Source: Streptomyces olivochromogenes (GTDB taxonomy: Bacteria; Actinomycetota; Actinomycetes; Streptomycetales; Streptomycetaceae). Taken from it: 64,000 nt of DNA. The notes under the pieces were generated by a model. The model saw only the letters and a program-made list of their open reading frames with translations. It searched no databases and had not been told where the DNA came from. Position 1 is the stretch's first letter. Each line of letters begins with the position of its first letter. Both the position numbers and the translations under genes were made by a program. Shown piece by piece: positions 9,194 through 17,491 of the stretch. The DNA is taken from contig NZ_KQ948459.1 of the NCBI RefSeq assembly GCF_001514115.1, forward strand, positions 124,001-188,000, given 5' to 3'.

Positions 9194-9372
9194 CAGGCTC
9201 CCCTCCTCTCTGCGGACCGGCCGGTTGGGCGATCGGTTGGGCGATCGGCTGGACCGGCTCGGTGATCTCGGCGCGGAGGAAGACTAGCGCCGAGGGGCCG
9301 GTTCGCGCGCGGTGCTCGTCCGTGGGAATCCGTAGGAATGTGTCACGGCGTGTGCCAGTAGAGTGGCACGTC

Positions 9373-10050
9373 GTGGCACCACGACCCTTGCATGAACTCA
9401 TCGAAGCAGGCTGGGCGAAGGCTCTGGAACCTGCGGCCGAACGTATCGCCGCCATGGGGGACTTCCTCCGGGCCGAGATAGCGGCGGGCCGGACCTATCT
9501 CCCGGCCGGGGCGAATGTCCTACGAGCCTTCCAGCAGCCTTTCGACGATGTCCGCGTGTTGATCGTCGGCCAGGATCCCTACCCCACGCCGGGGATGGCC
9601 ATCGGGCTGAGTTTCGCGGTGTCGCCTGAGGTGCGTTCACTGCCGGGCAGCCTGGAGAACATCTTCCGGGAACTGCACACGGACCTGGGGCTGCCCAGGC
9701 CGTCCAACGGCGATCTGACGCCCTGGACCGAGCAGGGGGTGCTGCTGCTCAACAGGGCGCTGACGACGGCGCCCCGCCAGCCCGCGGCGCACCGGGGCAA
9801 GGGCTGGGAAGAGGTCACGGAGCAGGCGATCCGGGCGCTGGTCGCGCGGGAGAAGCCGCTGGTGTCGATCCTGTGGGGGCGTGACGCGCGCAACCTGCGG
9901 CCGCTGCTCGGGGATCTCCCGGCGATCGAGTCCGCGCACCCCTCACCGATGTCGGCCGACCGCGGCTTCTTCGGCTCGCGTCCGTTCAGCCGGGCCAACG
10001 AGCTGTTGGAGAGGCAGGGCGTGCAGCCGGTGGACTGGCGCCTGCCGTAG
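9373..10050 (+). CDS. ung: Uracil-DNA glycosylase, family 1
   Basis: The 225-residue product removes uracil from DNA in base excision repair. It has the water-activating motif GQDPYP with D68 at residues 67-71, the LLLNRALT uracil-pocket segment and the HPSPMS DNA-intercalation motif with catalytic H189. GTG at 9373 gives an N-terminus VAPRPLHELIEAGW aligned with other actinobacterial Ung2-type enzymes; GTG at 9352 is an alternative. A TAGAGT hexamer at 9359-9364 would be a good -10 element, which would make the mRNA nearly leaderless. A hairpin terminator follows at 10120-10149. Streptomyces often carry two ung genes, so this may be one of a pair. Confidence 0.95.
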   Translation: MAPRPLHELIEAGWAKALEPAAERIAAMGDFLRAEIAAGRTYLPAGANVLRAFQQPFDDVRVLIVGQDPYPTPGMAIGLSFAVSPEVRSLPGSLENIFRELHTDLGLPRPSNGDLTPWTEQGVLLLNRALTTAPRQPAAHRGKGWEEVTEQAIRALVAREKPLVSILWGRDARNLRPLLGDLPAIESAHPSPMSADRGFFGSRPFSRANELLERQGVQPVDWRLP

Positions 10051-10119
10051 AGCGGTCACCGGATCTCGTGCCATCCGCGCGGGTTCCGGGGCGCGTACGG
10101 GTTCTGTGGGCAGGGACGG

Positions 10120-10149
10120 GGCGGGCACCGGTGCGCGGCGGTGCCCGCC
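10120..10149 (+). terminator. Hairpin terminator after ung
   Basis: An 11-bp perfect stem (GGCGGGCACCG with CGGTGCCCGCC) surrounds an 8-base loop, 70 bases after the ung stop. The rest of the 356-base gap 10051-10406 shows no gene that I can support. Confidence 0.65.
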
Positions 10150-10406
10150 GGAAGGCGCGGGACGCGCCACTGTCGTGGACGACGAGACCGATCTGACCGT
10201 CGTCGGTGCGGCCGTGACGGAGCGTCAGTCGCCCCGCTCGCCGTCACCGCGACCTCGCCCCAGGACCGGCGGCATCCGAGCTCCCGTCGGATTTTCGGGC
10301 GGCATCGTGCAACCCCGCCATCGCCGAGCCCGTCGACGTGCATGAGACTGTGCTCCGCGACTGCACTCCGCAGCTCGTCCGCACCGACCCGGGAGGGACC
10401 AACAGC

Positions 10407-10703
10407 ATGATCATTTTTGGCACCAGGGGATACCTGTACCAGCTCGCGATACTGACGCTGGTGTGTGGCCACTGCGGCAATCCCTCGGCGCACACGCTGC
10501 GCAAGCGTGTCACGAAGTTCACGCTGTTCTTCGTGCCGCTGTTCCCGATCTCGTCGAAGTACGCGACGCAGTGCACTTTCTGCGGCGCGGAGCAGAAGGC
10601 GACCAAGGAGCAGGCGGAGCAGCTGCAGGCGCAGGCCGCGAGCGCGCACGCCGCCCAGCAGCACGGCCAGCCGCAGCAGCCCCAGCAGCCGTACCAGGCC
10701 TGA
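10407..10703 (+). CDS. Small zinc-ribbon protein with Gln-rich tail
   Basis: The 98-residue product has two CxxC pairs, C20-x2-C23 (CGHC) and C56-x2-C59 (CTFC), separated by a hydrophobic stretch FTLFFVPLFPISS. This is the standard arrangement of the zinc-ribbon-domain protein found widely in Streptomyces. The last 30 residues are Gln/Ala/Pro-rich and probably disordered. ATG at 10407 follows GGGAGGGA with good spacing. The function is unknown. It is flanked by ung and NAD kinase on the same strand with hairpins on both sides, so it is probably a single-gene transcript. Confidence 0.8.
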   Translation: MIIFGTRGYLYQLAILTLVCGHCGNPSAHTLRKRVTKFTLFFVPLFPISSKYATQCTFCGAEQKATKEQAEQLQAQAASAHAAQQHGQPQQPQQPYQA

Positions 10704-10714
10704 GCCGGGGGCGG

Positions 10715-10770
10715 GGACCGGCGCGGCGGTACGTCGGCGGCGCCGCGCTCCCCGCGGACGGCGCCGGTCC
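10715..10770 (+). terminator. Probable terminator hairpin after zinc-ribbon gene
   Basis: A 10-bp stem (GGACCGGCGC with GCGCCGGTCC) encloses GC-rich sequence. An alternative 9-bp stem (GTCGGCGGC with GCCGCCGAC, 10733-10779) overlaps it. It lies 12 bases after the stop codon. Confidence 0.5.
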
Positions 10771-10893
10771 GCCGCCGACCCCTTCCGTACGAGTCGTCCA
10801 GGTTGCATCCCGTGCCGCATAGGTCGGAAATGCCCCTCGTCGGGCAATGATGGACTACTTGGACATGGCGTCTCGACGGAAGGGAACCCTCTC

Positions 10894-11799
10894 ATGGGTC
10901 TGATCGGATCGATCGGCCTGATCCTGCATCCCCGGCGCAATCCGGGGCCGGTCATCGAGTCGGTCGTGCAGTGGGCCCGCAAGAACGATGCCGAGGTGCT
11001 GGGGCTGCCGGACGAAGTGGGCCGTATCGCCTGCAGCGCCGTGGCCGTACCGGATCAGGACCTCGTCGCCCGGGCCGATCTGATCGTCAGTCTCGGCGGG
11101 GACGGGACCATGCTCCGTTCCATGAGGCTGCTGTCCGGAAGCGCCACTCCGGTGCTCGGCGTCAACCTGGGCCGACTGGGCTTCCTCGCGGAGATCGATG
11201 TCGACGAGCTCCAGCCGGCGCTGGACCGGATCGACAGCGGCCAGTTCACGACCGAGGCCCGGATGGCCGTACGAACGCGCCTCCCGGACGGGCGCGAGGT
11301 CCGTGCGTTCAACGACATCGCCCTTGTACGGGTACCCGGCAGCGGCATGGCCGCCATCGCGATCCGGCTCCAGGGCGAGGAGTTCATCCGCTACGCCGCC
11401 GACGCCGTCGTGGTCTCCACCTCGACCGGATCGACGGCGTACAGCTTCGCGGCGGGCGGCCCGATCCTCTCGCCCCGGGTGGAAGCCATCCTGGTCGTCC
11501 CCGCCAGCGCGCACTCGTCGTTCGACCGGGCGCTCGCCCTGCCCGCGGACGAGGACGTCACCCTCGAACTCCTCCCCACGACCGGGCGACTGGCGGTCGA
11601 GGTCGACGGCGAGGTGCTCGGCTACCTCGACGCGGGCGACCGGGTCACCGTGTCGGCGTGCCCCGCGGCGGCTCATGTCGTGCGCCTGGGCGGTACGACG
11701 TTCTACCAGCGAGCACGCAGAAAACTCGGCATCAAAGGAAGTATCGAAGCGGGCGCGCGAACCTCCCAGGACCCCGCCGACCCCTCGACGGGGTCCTGA
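10894..11799 (+). CDS. nadK: NAD kinase
   Basis: The 301-residue product phosphorylates NAD+ to NADP+. It carries the GGDGT motif at residues 68-72, the NLGRLGFLAEI segment, the FNDI variant of the conserved NE/D motif and the STSTGSTAYSFAAGGP glycine-rich substrate motif. ATG at 10894 is preceded by GGAAGGGAA. The gene is monocistronic, as far as can be seen, between a hairpin and a decayed deacetylase gene. Streptomyces commonly carry more than one NAD kinase, so this may be a paralog of the housekeeping copy. Confidence 0.93.
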   Translation: MGLIGSIGLILHPRRNPGPVIESVVQWARKNDAEVLGLPDEVGRIACSAVAVPDQDLVARADLIVSLGGDGTMLRSMRLLSGSATPVLGVNLGRLGFLAEIDVDELQPALDRIDSGQFTTEARMAVRTRLPDGREVRAFNDIALVRVPGSGMAAIAIRLQGEEFIRYAADAVVVSTSTGSTAYSFAAGGPILSPRVEAILVVPASAHSSFDRALALPADEDVTLELLPTTGRLAVEVDGEVLGYLDAGDRVTVSACPAAAHVVRLGGTTFYQRARRKLGIKGSIEAGARTSQDPADPSTGS

Positions 11800-11840
11800 G
11801 GAGCGGGCTGAGGAACGCGTCGTGAGCGGCACAGCGGCCG

Positions 11841-12310
11841 ATGCTGATGGTCGTCCATGCGCATCCGGACGACGAGGCCGGTCAGACGGGCGGCACGCTC
11901 GCCCGATATGCGGCCGCCGGAGTGCGTACGGTTCTCGTCACCCGCACCGAGGGTGCGCAGGGCGACGGAGCCGGCAGCAGCAAGCCCGGGCACCGCGACC
12001 ACGAGCCGGCGCAGGTCGCCGCACGCCGCACGCCGCACGCCGCACGCCGCTCCCGCGAGCTCGCCGAGTCGGGAGCCGCGCTCGGCGTCAGTGACCTGGT
12101 CCGGCCATGTCCGTACGCACGAGCTGACCGTCGCCGCCTTCGAGTGGACCAAGCGGGCCGGCGGATCTCCCGGCGAGGAGGGCGGCCGGCACTCGCGGAG
12201 CCTGCCGAAGCTGCACTACATCGCCGTGTCGCTCTCGAGTCTGCCAGCGGTGCGGGCCCTGGCGGAGGCCGCCCTCGGACCCGACGCCTGGATCCCTCCG
12301 CTCGATCGGG
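11841..12310 (+). pseudogene. Decayed PIG-L/LmbE-family deacetylase
   Basis: Two fragments in different frames belong to one PIG-L (GlcNAc-PI/mycothiol-type) deacetylase. The first frame begins MLMVVHAHPDDEAGQTGG, with the zinc-binding HPDDE motif, and runs to ELAESGAALGVSDLVR (about 12103). The second resumes in another frame at HELTVAAFEW (12118) and continues through LPKLHYIAVSLS to ALGPDAWIPPLD (about 12306). In intact relatives about 75 residues, including the second histidine cluster, lie between these points, so a deletion with frameshift joined them. The C-terminus is also missing: the end abuts the nhaA stop. Downstream of HPDDE the reading frame also contains an expanded 7-bp repeat. 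Confidence 0.8.
12017..12050 (+). repeat. 7-bp tandem repeat CGCCGCA, nearly five copies
   Basis: CGCCGCA is repeated head to tail within the deacetylase pseudogene. Intact relatives read VAARRSRELAESG here. The three extra units add 21 bases (seven residues, TPHAARR), so this expansion alone keeps the frame. Confidence 0.85.
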
Positions 12311-12313
12311 GGC

Positions 12314-14212
12314 TCAGTCCTGCCGGCCGACCCCTTGAAGCGCCGCCCGCTGCCGCGCGGCGCGCACCGCCGCCGACAGCGAGGCGATGTCGTAGGCGCC
12401 GTGGTGGCGGCGCCCGTTGACGAAGAACGTCGGGGTGCCCGAAACACCGCTGAGGTCGGCGGACTCCACGTCCGCCGCGACCCGGGCCGTCCCCGTGCCT
12501 TCGCGGAGGTCCTTGCGGAACCGTTCGGCGTCCAGGCCGATCTCCTCGGCGTAGCGGAGCAGGTCCTTCGGCCGCAGGTCACCCTGGTGCTGCATCAGCA
12601 GATCGTGCATCTCCCAGTACCCGTCCTGGTGGGCCGCGGCCTCGGCGGCCTCCGCGGCGAACTGGGCATTCGGATGGACGTCGGTCAGCGGCAGATGCCG
12701 CCACACGTAGCGCACGTCACCGAAGTCGGCGAGCAGCTCGCGCACCACGGGCTCGGCCAGGCCGCAGTACGAGCACTCGAAGTCCCCGTACTCGACGAGC
12801 GTCACGGGCGCCTCCAGCGGGCCGCGTACGTGGTCGCGGTCCACGTCCACGGGGTCGCTGAGGTCGACGATGGTGGTGCCCGTACCGAGGAGGGCCCGGA
12901 CACGGGAACGCTTGGGAAGGGCGCCGATCACCGAGGTGACCAGCCAGGTGAGGAGGAACGCGCCCACCACGGCGGCGAGGATGCCGATCTTCGCCTCCGC
13001 CAGCCGGGCCCCGTCGAAGGCGAGGGTCGCGATCAGCAGGGACACGGTGAACCCCACTCCCGCCAGGGTGCCGCCCGCGGTGATGGCGCCCCAGCCGACC
13101 GGCGGGTGCAGCCGCCCGCCGCTGGCGCGTGTCGTGAGCCAGGTGGCGACGATGATGCCGAGCGGCTTGCCGAGCACATAGCCGAGGAAGATGCCGAGGG
13201 CGATCGGCGAGGTGAAGGCATGGGCCAACTGGCCGGCGCTGATGGTGATGCCGGCGTTGGCGAGGGCGAACAGCGGCACGATCACATAGCTCGTCCAGGG
13301 GTGGAACATCCGCGTGAGCCGGTCGTTGGGCGAGAGCGTCGAGGCGATCCCGCGCCGTACGGAGCGCTCCAGCTCCGGCGTCGGCTGCTCGCGGAAGCGC
13401 CGGAAGAGACGGCTGGCTCGTTCCAGGTCGACGCGCTCGGCCGGGTAGGCGTAGGTGAGCAGGCCCATCGCGAGCCCGGTCACGACCGGGTCCACCCCCG
13501 ACTTGAGCAGCGCGACCCACACCGCCGCGCCCAGCACCGCGTACAGGGCGGGAACCCGTACCCCGAGGGTGCGCCGCACCAGCACGACGGCCGCGAAGAG
13601 GCCGAGCGCCGTCAGCAGCGCGGGCAGGACCAGGGCGCCGCTGTAGGCGACGGCGATCACGGCCAGGGCCAGGAAGTCGTCCACGACGGAGATGGTGAGG
13701 ATGAAGACCCGAAGACTGTCGGGCAGCCGTGTCCCGAAGAGAGCGAGCATGCCCAGGGCGAAGGCCGTGTCCGTCGACATGGCGGCGCCCCAGCCGTGCA
13801 GGGAATCGTGGCCCGCGTTGAGAGCCAGGTAGATCGCGATCGGTACGACCATGCCGCAGAGCCCGGCGAGCAGCGGCAGCGTGACCCTTCTGCGCTCCCG
13901 CAACTCGCCCAGGTCGAACTCCCGGCGCGCCTCGAGTCCCACGACGAAGAAGAACAGCGTCATCAGCCCGCTGTTCACCCACTCCCGCAGGTCCAGGGAG
14001 ACTTCGCCCGTCCCGATGCGGACCGACAGCTCGGTGCTCCAGAAGGCCTCGTACGTGCCCGGCCCCATGTTGGCCCAGGCGAGGGCCACGAGCGTGGCGG
14101 CCAGCAGAACCGAGGCACTGCCGGTCTCGGTCCGCAGGAAGGAGCGCAGCGGACCGCGCCCGTCCTTGCCACACACGGTCTGCCCCGACAAGGGCGAGGT
14201 CTCAGCCGGCAC
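12314..14212 (-). CDS. nhaA: NhaA Na+/H+ antiporter fused to DsbA-like thioredoxin domain
   Basis: The N-terminal 430 residues are an NhaA antiporter. They contain STDTAFALGMLA, the essential Asp pair in SVVDDFLALAVIAV, and the conserved PLFALANAGI and LGKPLGI segments; the domain exchanges sodium for protons across the membrane. The last 180 residues form a DsbA/thioredoxin-like domain with a CSYC active site in YGDFECSYCGLAEP and the cis-proline loop GVSGTPTFFVNG. This fusion is known in actinobacteria; the job of the thioredoxin domain is not established. GTG at 14212 has the best ribosome-binding site (AGGGGG, 5-6 bases upstream); GTGs at 14218 and 14251 are alternatives. The stop adjoins a deacetylase pseudogene. 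Confidence 0.92.
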   Translation of the reverse strand: MPAETSPLSGQTVCGKDGRGPLRSFLRTETGSASVLLAATLVALAWANMGPGTYEAFWSTELSVRIGTGEVSLDLREWVNSGLMTLFFFVVGLEARREFDLGELRERRRVTLPLLAGLCGMVVPIAIYLALNAGHDSLHGWGAAMSTDTAFALGMLALFGTRLPDSLRVFILTISVVDDFLALAVIAVAYSGALVLPALLTALGLFAAVVLVRRTLGVRVPALYAVLGAAVWVALLKSGVDPVVTGLAMGLLTYAYPAERVDLERASRLFRRFREQPTPELERSVRRGIASTLSPNDRLTRMFHPWTSYVIVPLFALANAGITISAGQLAHAFTSPIALGIFLGYVLGKPLGIIVATWLTTRASGGRLHPPVGWGAITAGGTLAGVGFTVSLLIATLAFDGARLAEAKIGILAAVVGAFLLTWLVTSVIGALPKRSRVRALLGTGTTIVDLSDPVDVDRDHVRGPLEAPVTLVEYGDFECSYCGLAEPVVRELLADFGDVRYVWRHLPLTDVHPNAQFAAEAAEAAAHQDGYWEMHDLLMQHQGDLRPKDLLRYAEEIGLDAERFRKDLREGTGTARVAADVESADLSGVSGTPTFFVNGRRHHGAYDIASLSAAVRAARQRAALQGVGRQD

Positions 14213-14265
14213 AGTCACCCCCTGATTCTCGCCCCGCGGGTGGTCCGGCACGCGGCGAAACGGTG

Positions 14266-14364
14266 TCGGGGAGGAGATCCGCCCAGGTGCTCGGGGAGGA
14301 GATCCGCTCAGTGGCCCGGTGGGGAGATCCGCTCAGTGGCCGGGGAAGCGGTCCGCTCAGTGGT
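14266..14364. repeat. Four tandem copies of a 24-25 bp unit crossing a stop codon
   Basis: Imperfect units share GGGGAGATCCGCTCAGTGG and lie between the hydrolase and nhaA genes. The right-most unit contains the stop codon of the leftward hydrolase gene, so the array looks like duplications of that gene's 3' end. Confidence 0.85.
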
Positions 14365-15244
14365 CGGCGACGAGGTCCCTGATGGTCTTGACGACGTCGG
14401 CGGGGGCCTCCTCGGCCATGAAGTGACCGCAGGAGACGGTCGTGTGCCGCAGGTCGGGCGCCCAAGCGCGCCACCGCGCGGCGGCGTCGAAGCCGAGAGC
14501 CGCGCCCCAGTCCTGCTGGAGAACGGCCACGGGCATCCGCAGCCGGTTCCCGGCCGCACGGTCGGCCCGGTCGTGCTCCACGTCGATGCCGGCCGAGGCG
14601 CGGTAGTCGGCGACGATGGAGGGGACGGCCGCGCGGGAGGCCGCCAGGTAGGCGGCGCGGATCTCGTCCGGGATCGCCCTCGGGTCCCGCGTCCAGATGT
14701 CGAGGAAATGACCGAAGAAGACGTCCGCGGCGGCGTGGATCATCCGCTCGGGCAGACCCGGCGGCTGGGCCATCAGGTAGAGGTGGAAGCCGACGGCCGC
14801 GCCGGTCCCGTGCATCACGTCCCACATGTCCAGCGTGGGCAGCACGTCGAGCGAGGCGAGATGGGTGATCGCCTCGGGGTGGTCGAGGCCGGCGCGGATG
14901 GCGACCAGCGCGCCCCGGTCGTGTCCCGCCAGGGCGAAACGCTCGTGACCCAGAGCGCGGGCGAGCGAGACGACGTCGGCGGCCATGGTGCGTTTGGCGT
15001 ACGCGTTCCCGTCGGCGCCGGTGTCGACGGGCTTGTCGCTCGCGCCGTAGCCCCGCAGGTCGGGACAGATGACGGTGTGGTCGGCCGCGAGGTCGGCGGC
15101 CACGTGCCGCCACATCAGGTGGGTCTGCGGGAAACCGTGCAGCAGCACGATCGGGCTGCCGGATCCGGCGACGGCGACGTGGAGCGCGACACCGTCGGCG
15201 ACGGGGACGCGCCGGTAGTCGAAACCGGGGATGGTCGGTGCCAT
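14357..15244 (-). CDS. Alpha/beta hydrolase, haloacetate dehalogenase/epoxide hydrolase-like
   Basis: The 295-residue cytoplasmic hydrolase has the oxyanion-hole motif HGFPQT, the DLRGYGASDKP segment and the nucleophile elbow GHDRG with an aspartate nucleophile. The catalytic His lies in CGHFMAEEAP near the C-terminus. An Asp nucleophile with the HGFPQ signature points to the haloalkane/fluoroacetate dehalogenase and epoxide hydrolase branch rather than esterases. The substrate is unknown. ATG at 15244 is clear. The gene is divergent from the BTAD regulator at 15377, and the 132-base space between them holds five 11-bp direct repeats, so it is a likely target of that regulator. Confidence 0.85.
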   Translation of the reverse strand: MAPTIPGFDYRRVPVADGVALHVAVAGSGSPIVLLHGFPQTHLMWRHVAADLAADHTVICPDLRGYGASDKPVDTGADGNAYAKRTMAADVVSLARALGHERFALAGHDRGALVAIRAGLDHPEAITHLASLDVLPTLDMWDVMHGTGAAVGFHLYLMAQPPGLPERMIHAAADVFFGHFLDIWTRDPRAIPDEIRAAYLAASRAAVPSIVADYRASAGIDVEHDRADRAAGNRLRMPVAVLQQDWGAALGFDAAARWRAWAPDLRHTTVSCGHFMAEEAPADVVKTIRDLVADH

Positions 15245-15305
15245 GGTTCGCCCTTTCTGGAAGGCGGAAGCGGAAGGTGACGGACACGACGAGCCTGCCG
15301 GGCGC

Positions 15306-15360
15306 GAATCAGCAGGTGATCAGCACGTGATCAGTACGGGATCAGTGCGGGATCACCACG
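15306..15360 (+). promoter_or_regulatory. Five 11-bp direct repeats, candidate SARP/BTAD operator
   Basis: Five head-to-tail 11-bp units (15306, 15317, 15328, 15339, 15350) share the consensus KGATCAGYRCG. Proteins with a SARP-type winged helix bind direct heptamers separated by 4 bp, that is, an 11-bp period. This array lies 17 bases upstream of the BTAD regulator gene. Confidence 0.65.
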
Positions 15361-15376
15361 TCGTCGGCGCAGTACC

Positions 15377-17491
15377 GTGGCGAGGGTGTCGGGAGAGGCG
15401 AGGAGGGTGCGGGTCGCGTTCGGTGTGCTCGGACCGACCGTGGCCGAGAGCGACGGCCGCGCGCTCGCGCTGAAGGGACCGAGGCACCGGGCCGTGCTGG
15501 CGCGGCTGGTGGTGGCCCGCCGCCGGGTCGTCCCTGTCACCCACCTGGTCGGCGACCTGTGGACGGATCCCCCGCCCGGCGCCGTGGGCGCCGTACAGAC
15601 CTTTGTCGCCGCGCTGCGACGCGTCCTGGAGCCGGACCGTCCCTCCCGGGCCCCCGCCCGGCTGCTGGTCACGGACGGCCCCGGGTACGCGCTGCGCCCG
15701 GAGCCGGACGCCGTGGACGCCTGGTGCTTCGAGACGGCCGTCGGCGCCGCCGCGCGGCTGCCGGCCACGCAAGCGCTGCCGCGACTGGAGGAGGCGCTGG
15801 CACTGTGGCGCGGGCCCGCCTACGCCGAGTTCGAGGAGGAGGCCTGGGCCCGGGGCGAGCGCTCCCGCCTCGCCGAGCTGCGGCTCCAGGCGGTGGAGCA
15901 GCGGGCGCGGACGCAGCTGGCCCTCGGCCTGGCCGCCGAGGCGGTGCCCGACCTGGACGTACACCTCGCCGCTCACCCCTGGCGCGAGGACGCCTGGCGG
16001 CTGCTGGCGCTGGCGCTGTACCGGCAGGACCGTCAGGGGGATGCGCTGGGCGTGCTGCGCAGAGCCCGGGCGGTCCTGGCCGACCAGCTGGGGGTGGACC
16101 CCGGGCCCCGGCTGCGCCGCCTGGAGGCGGACATCCTCGCCCAGGATCCCGGGCTCGATCCGCCGGCCGGGCCGACGGAGACCACGGCCCGGCTGTGGAC
16201 ACGGACGGCGGCGGCCTACGACCGCACGGTCGCCGCCGGTGCCCGGGCCCGGTTGGAGACGACGGTGAGCCTGATCCGCAACCTCGCGGTCACCGGGGGC
16301 GGTGGGCTCGCGGCCGCCCGGCAGCACCGTATGGAGGCCATCGCGGCGGCGGAGGAGTTCGGCGACCCGGACCTGACCGCCCGGGTGATCGGTGCCTACG
16401 ACGTCCCCGCGATCTGGACCCGCAGCGACGACCCGGAGCCGGCCCGACGGATCGTCGAGGCCGCCGAGCGCGCTCTCACCGCTTCGCCGGGCGACGCGCA
16501 CGAGGCCTCGCGGTGCCGCCTGCTGGCCACGATCGCCCTGGAGACGCGCGGCAGCCGAGCACCACGCGGCCCGCAGGCCGCCCGCGAGGCGGAGGAGATC
16601 GCCCGGCGTCTCGACGATCCCGCGCTGCTGGCGTTCGCGCTGAACGGGGCGTTCATGCAGTCCTTCACCCGCGCGGGCCTGGCCCCACGGCGTGACGAGA
16701 TCGGCGCGGAGCTGGTCGAACTGGCCGCCCGGCACGACCTGGTGACCTATGAGGTACTCGGTCACCTCATCCGGCTCCAGGCACGCTGCGCGCTGGCCGA
16801 CTTCGCCGCGGCCGACCGCCATGCCGCCGCCGTGGACCGGCTGGCCGAGCGCCACGAGCTGCCGCTCGCGGGCGTCTTCACCCAGTGGTACCGGGCGTTG
16901 CGGCTGGCCGCGTCCGGGCAGCCGGCGGGGGCCGAGGCCGCCTACCGGGATGCCGCCGCACGGCTGGACGGCGCCGGGATGCCGGGCCTGGAGCGTGGGC
17001 TTCTCCCGTTCGCCCTGCTGTGCCTGCGGGTGCGGTACCGGAGGACGTGGTCCGACACCGAGTCAGCGGAAACTGGTCCAGGGGATACGGGTCCAGGAGG
17101 TACGGGTTCAGGAGAAACCGGTCCAGGAGGTTCCGATCCGGGGCCGGTCGAGATCGACCTGGGGGCGGACTGGGGCCCGTACCGCCCTTGGGCCGTGCCC
17201 TTCGCCTTGCTGGCATCCGGACGCCGGGCCGAGGCACGGGCGGCACTGCGCGCGCTCCCGGAGCCGCCGCGCGACCTGATGTACGAGGCGTGCTGCTGCC
17301 TGGAGGCCGTGGTCGCGCTGGAGGTCGGTGACCGGGACGTGCTGGAGCGGGCCCGCACCCGCCTGCTGCCGGCCGCCGGGGAACTCGCCGGCGCGGGCAG
17401 CGGCCTGGTCACCCTCGGCCCCGTCGAGGACCACCTCGCCGACATCACCACCGCGCTGCGGGCGCCGACGAGTCCAGTTCCGCCCAGATGA
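15377..17491 (+). CDS. AfsR/SARP-type BTAD transcriptional regulator
   Basis: Residues about 12-105 form an OmpR-like winged helix (LKGPRHRAVLARLVV, then VQTFVAALRRVLEP). Residues about 112-255 are a bacterial transcriptional activation domain (BTAD) with its DAWRLLALALYRQDRQGDAL helices. The remaining 430 residues are helical and TPR-like. The NB-ARC ATPase module of AfsR is absent: I see no Walker A motif. A short in-frame TGPGx repeat interrupts the C-terminal part near residue 566. Starts at 15377, 15386 and 15407 are all possible; none has well-spaced Shine-Dalgarno sequence. The gene is divergent from a hydrolase gene, and its last 47 bases overlap the convergent phosphatase gene. Confidence 0.85.
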   Translation: MARVSGEARRVRVAFGVLGPTVAESDGRALALKGPRHRAVLARLVVARRRVVPVTHLVGDLWTDPPPGAVGAVQTFVAALRRVLEPDRPSRAPARLLVTDGPGYALRPEPDAVDAWCFETAVGAAARLPATQALPRLEEALALWRGPAYAEFEEEAWARGERSRLAELRLQAVEQRARTQLALGLAAEAVPDLDVHLAAHPWREDAWRLLALALYRQDRQGDALGVLRRARAVLADQLGVDPGPRLRRLEADILAQDPGLDPPAGPTETTARLWTRTAAAYDRTVAAGARARLETTVSLIRNLAVTGGGGLAAARQHRMEAIAAAEEFGDPDLTARVIGAYDVPAIWTRSDDPEPARRIVEAAERALTASPGDAHEASRCRLLATIALETRGSRAPRGPQAAREAEEIARRLDDPALLAFALNGAFMQSFTRAGLAPRRDEIGAELVELAARHDLVTYEVLGHLIRLQARCALADFAAADRHAAAVDRLAERHELPLAGVFTQWYRALRLAASGQPAGAEAAYRDAAARLDGAGMPGLERGLLPFALLCLRVRYRRTWSDTESAETGPGDTGPGGTGSGETGPGGSDPGPVEIDLGADWGPYRPWAVPFALLASGRRAEARAALRALPEPPRDLMYEACCCLEAVVALEVGDRDVLERARTRLLPAAGELAGAGSGLVTLGPVEDHLADITTALRAPTSPVPPR
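17072..17146 (+). repeat. 15-bp in-frame repeat encoding TGPGx
   Basis: Four imperfect copies of ACGGGTCCAGGAGGT and a degenerate fifth encode a Gly/Thr/Pro linker inside the BTAD regulator. Their codon use (CCA, GGA, ACG) departs from the surrounding gene, which suggests recent expansion. Confidence 0.8.

Noticed and set aside
9340..9364. GTGTCACGG followed by TAGAGT before ung as a PafBC-type promoter
   Set aside because: The spacing is 10 rather than 8 bases and the upstream half fits poorly, so only an ordinary -10 is claimed.
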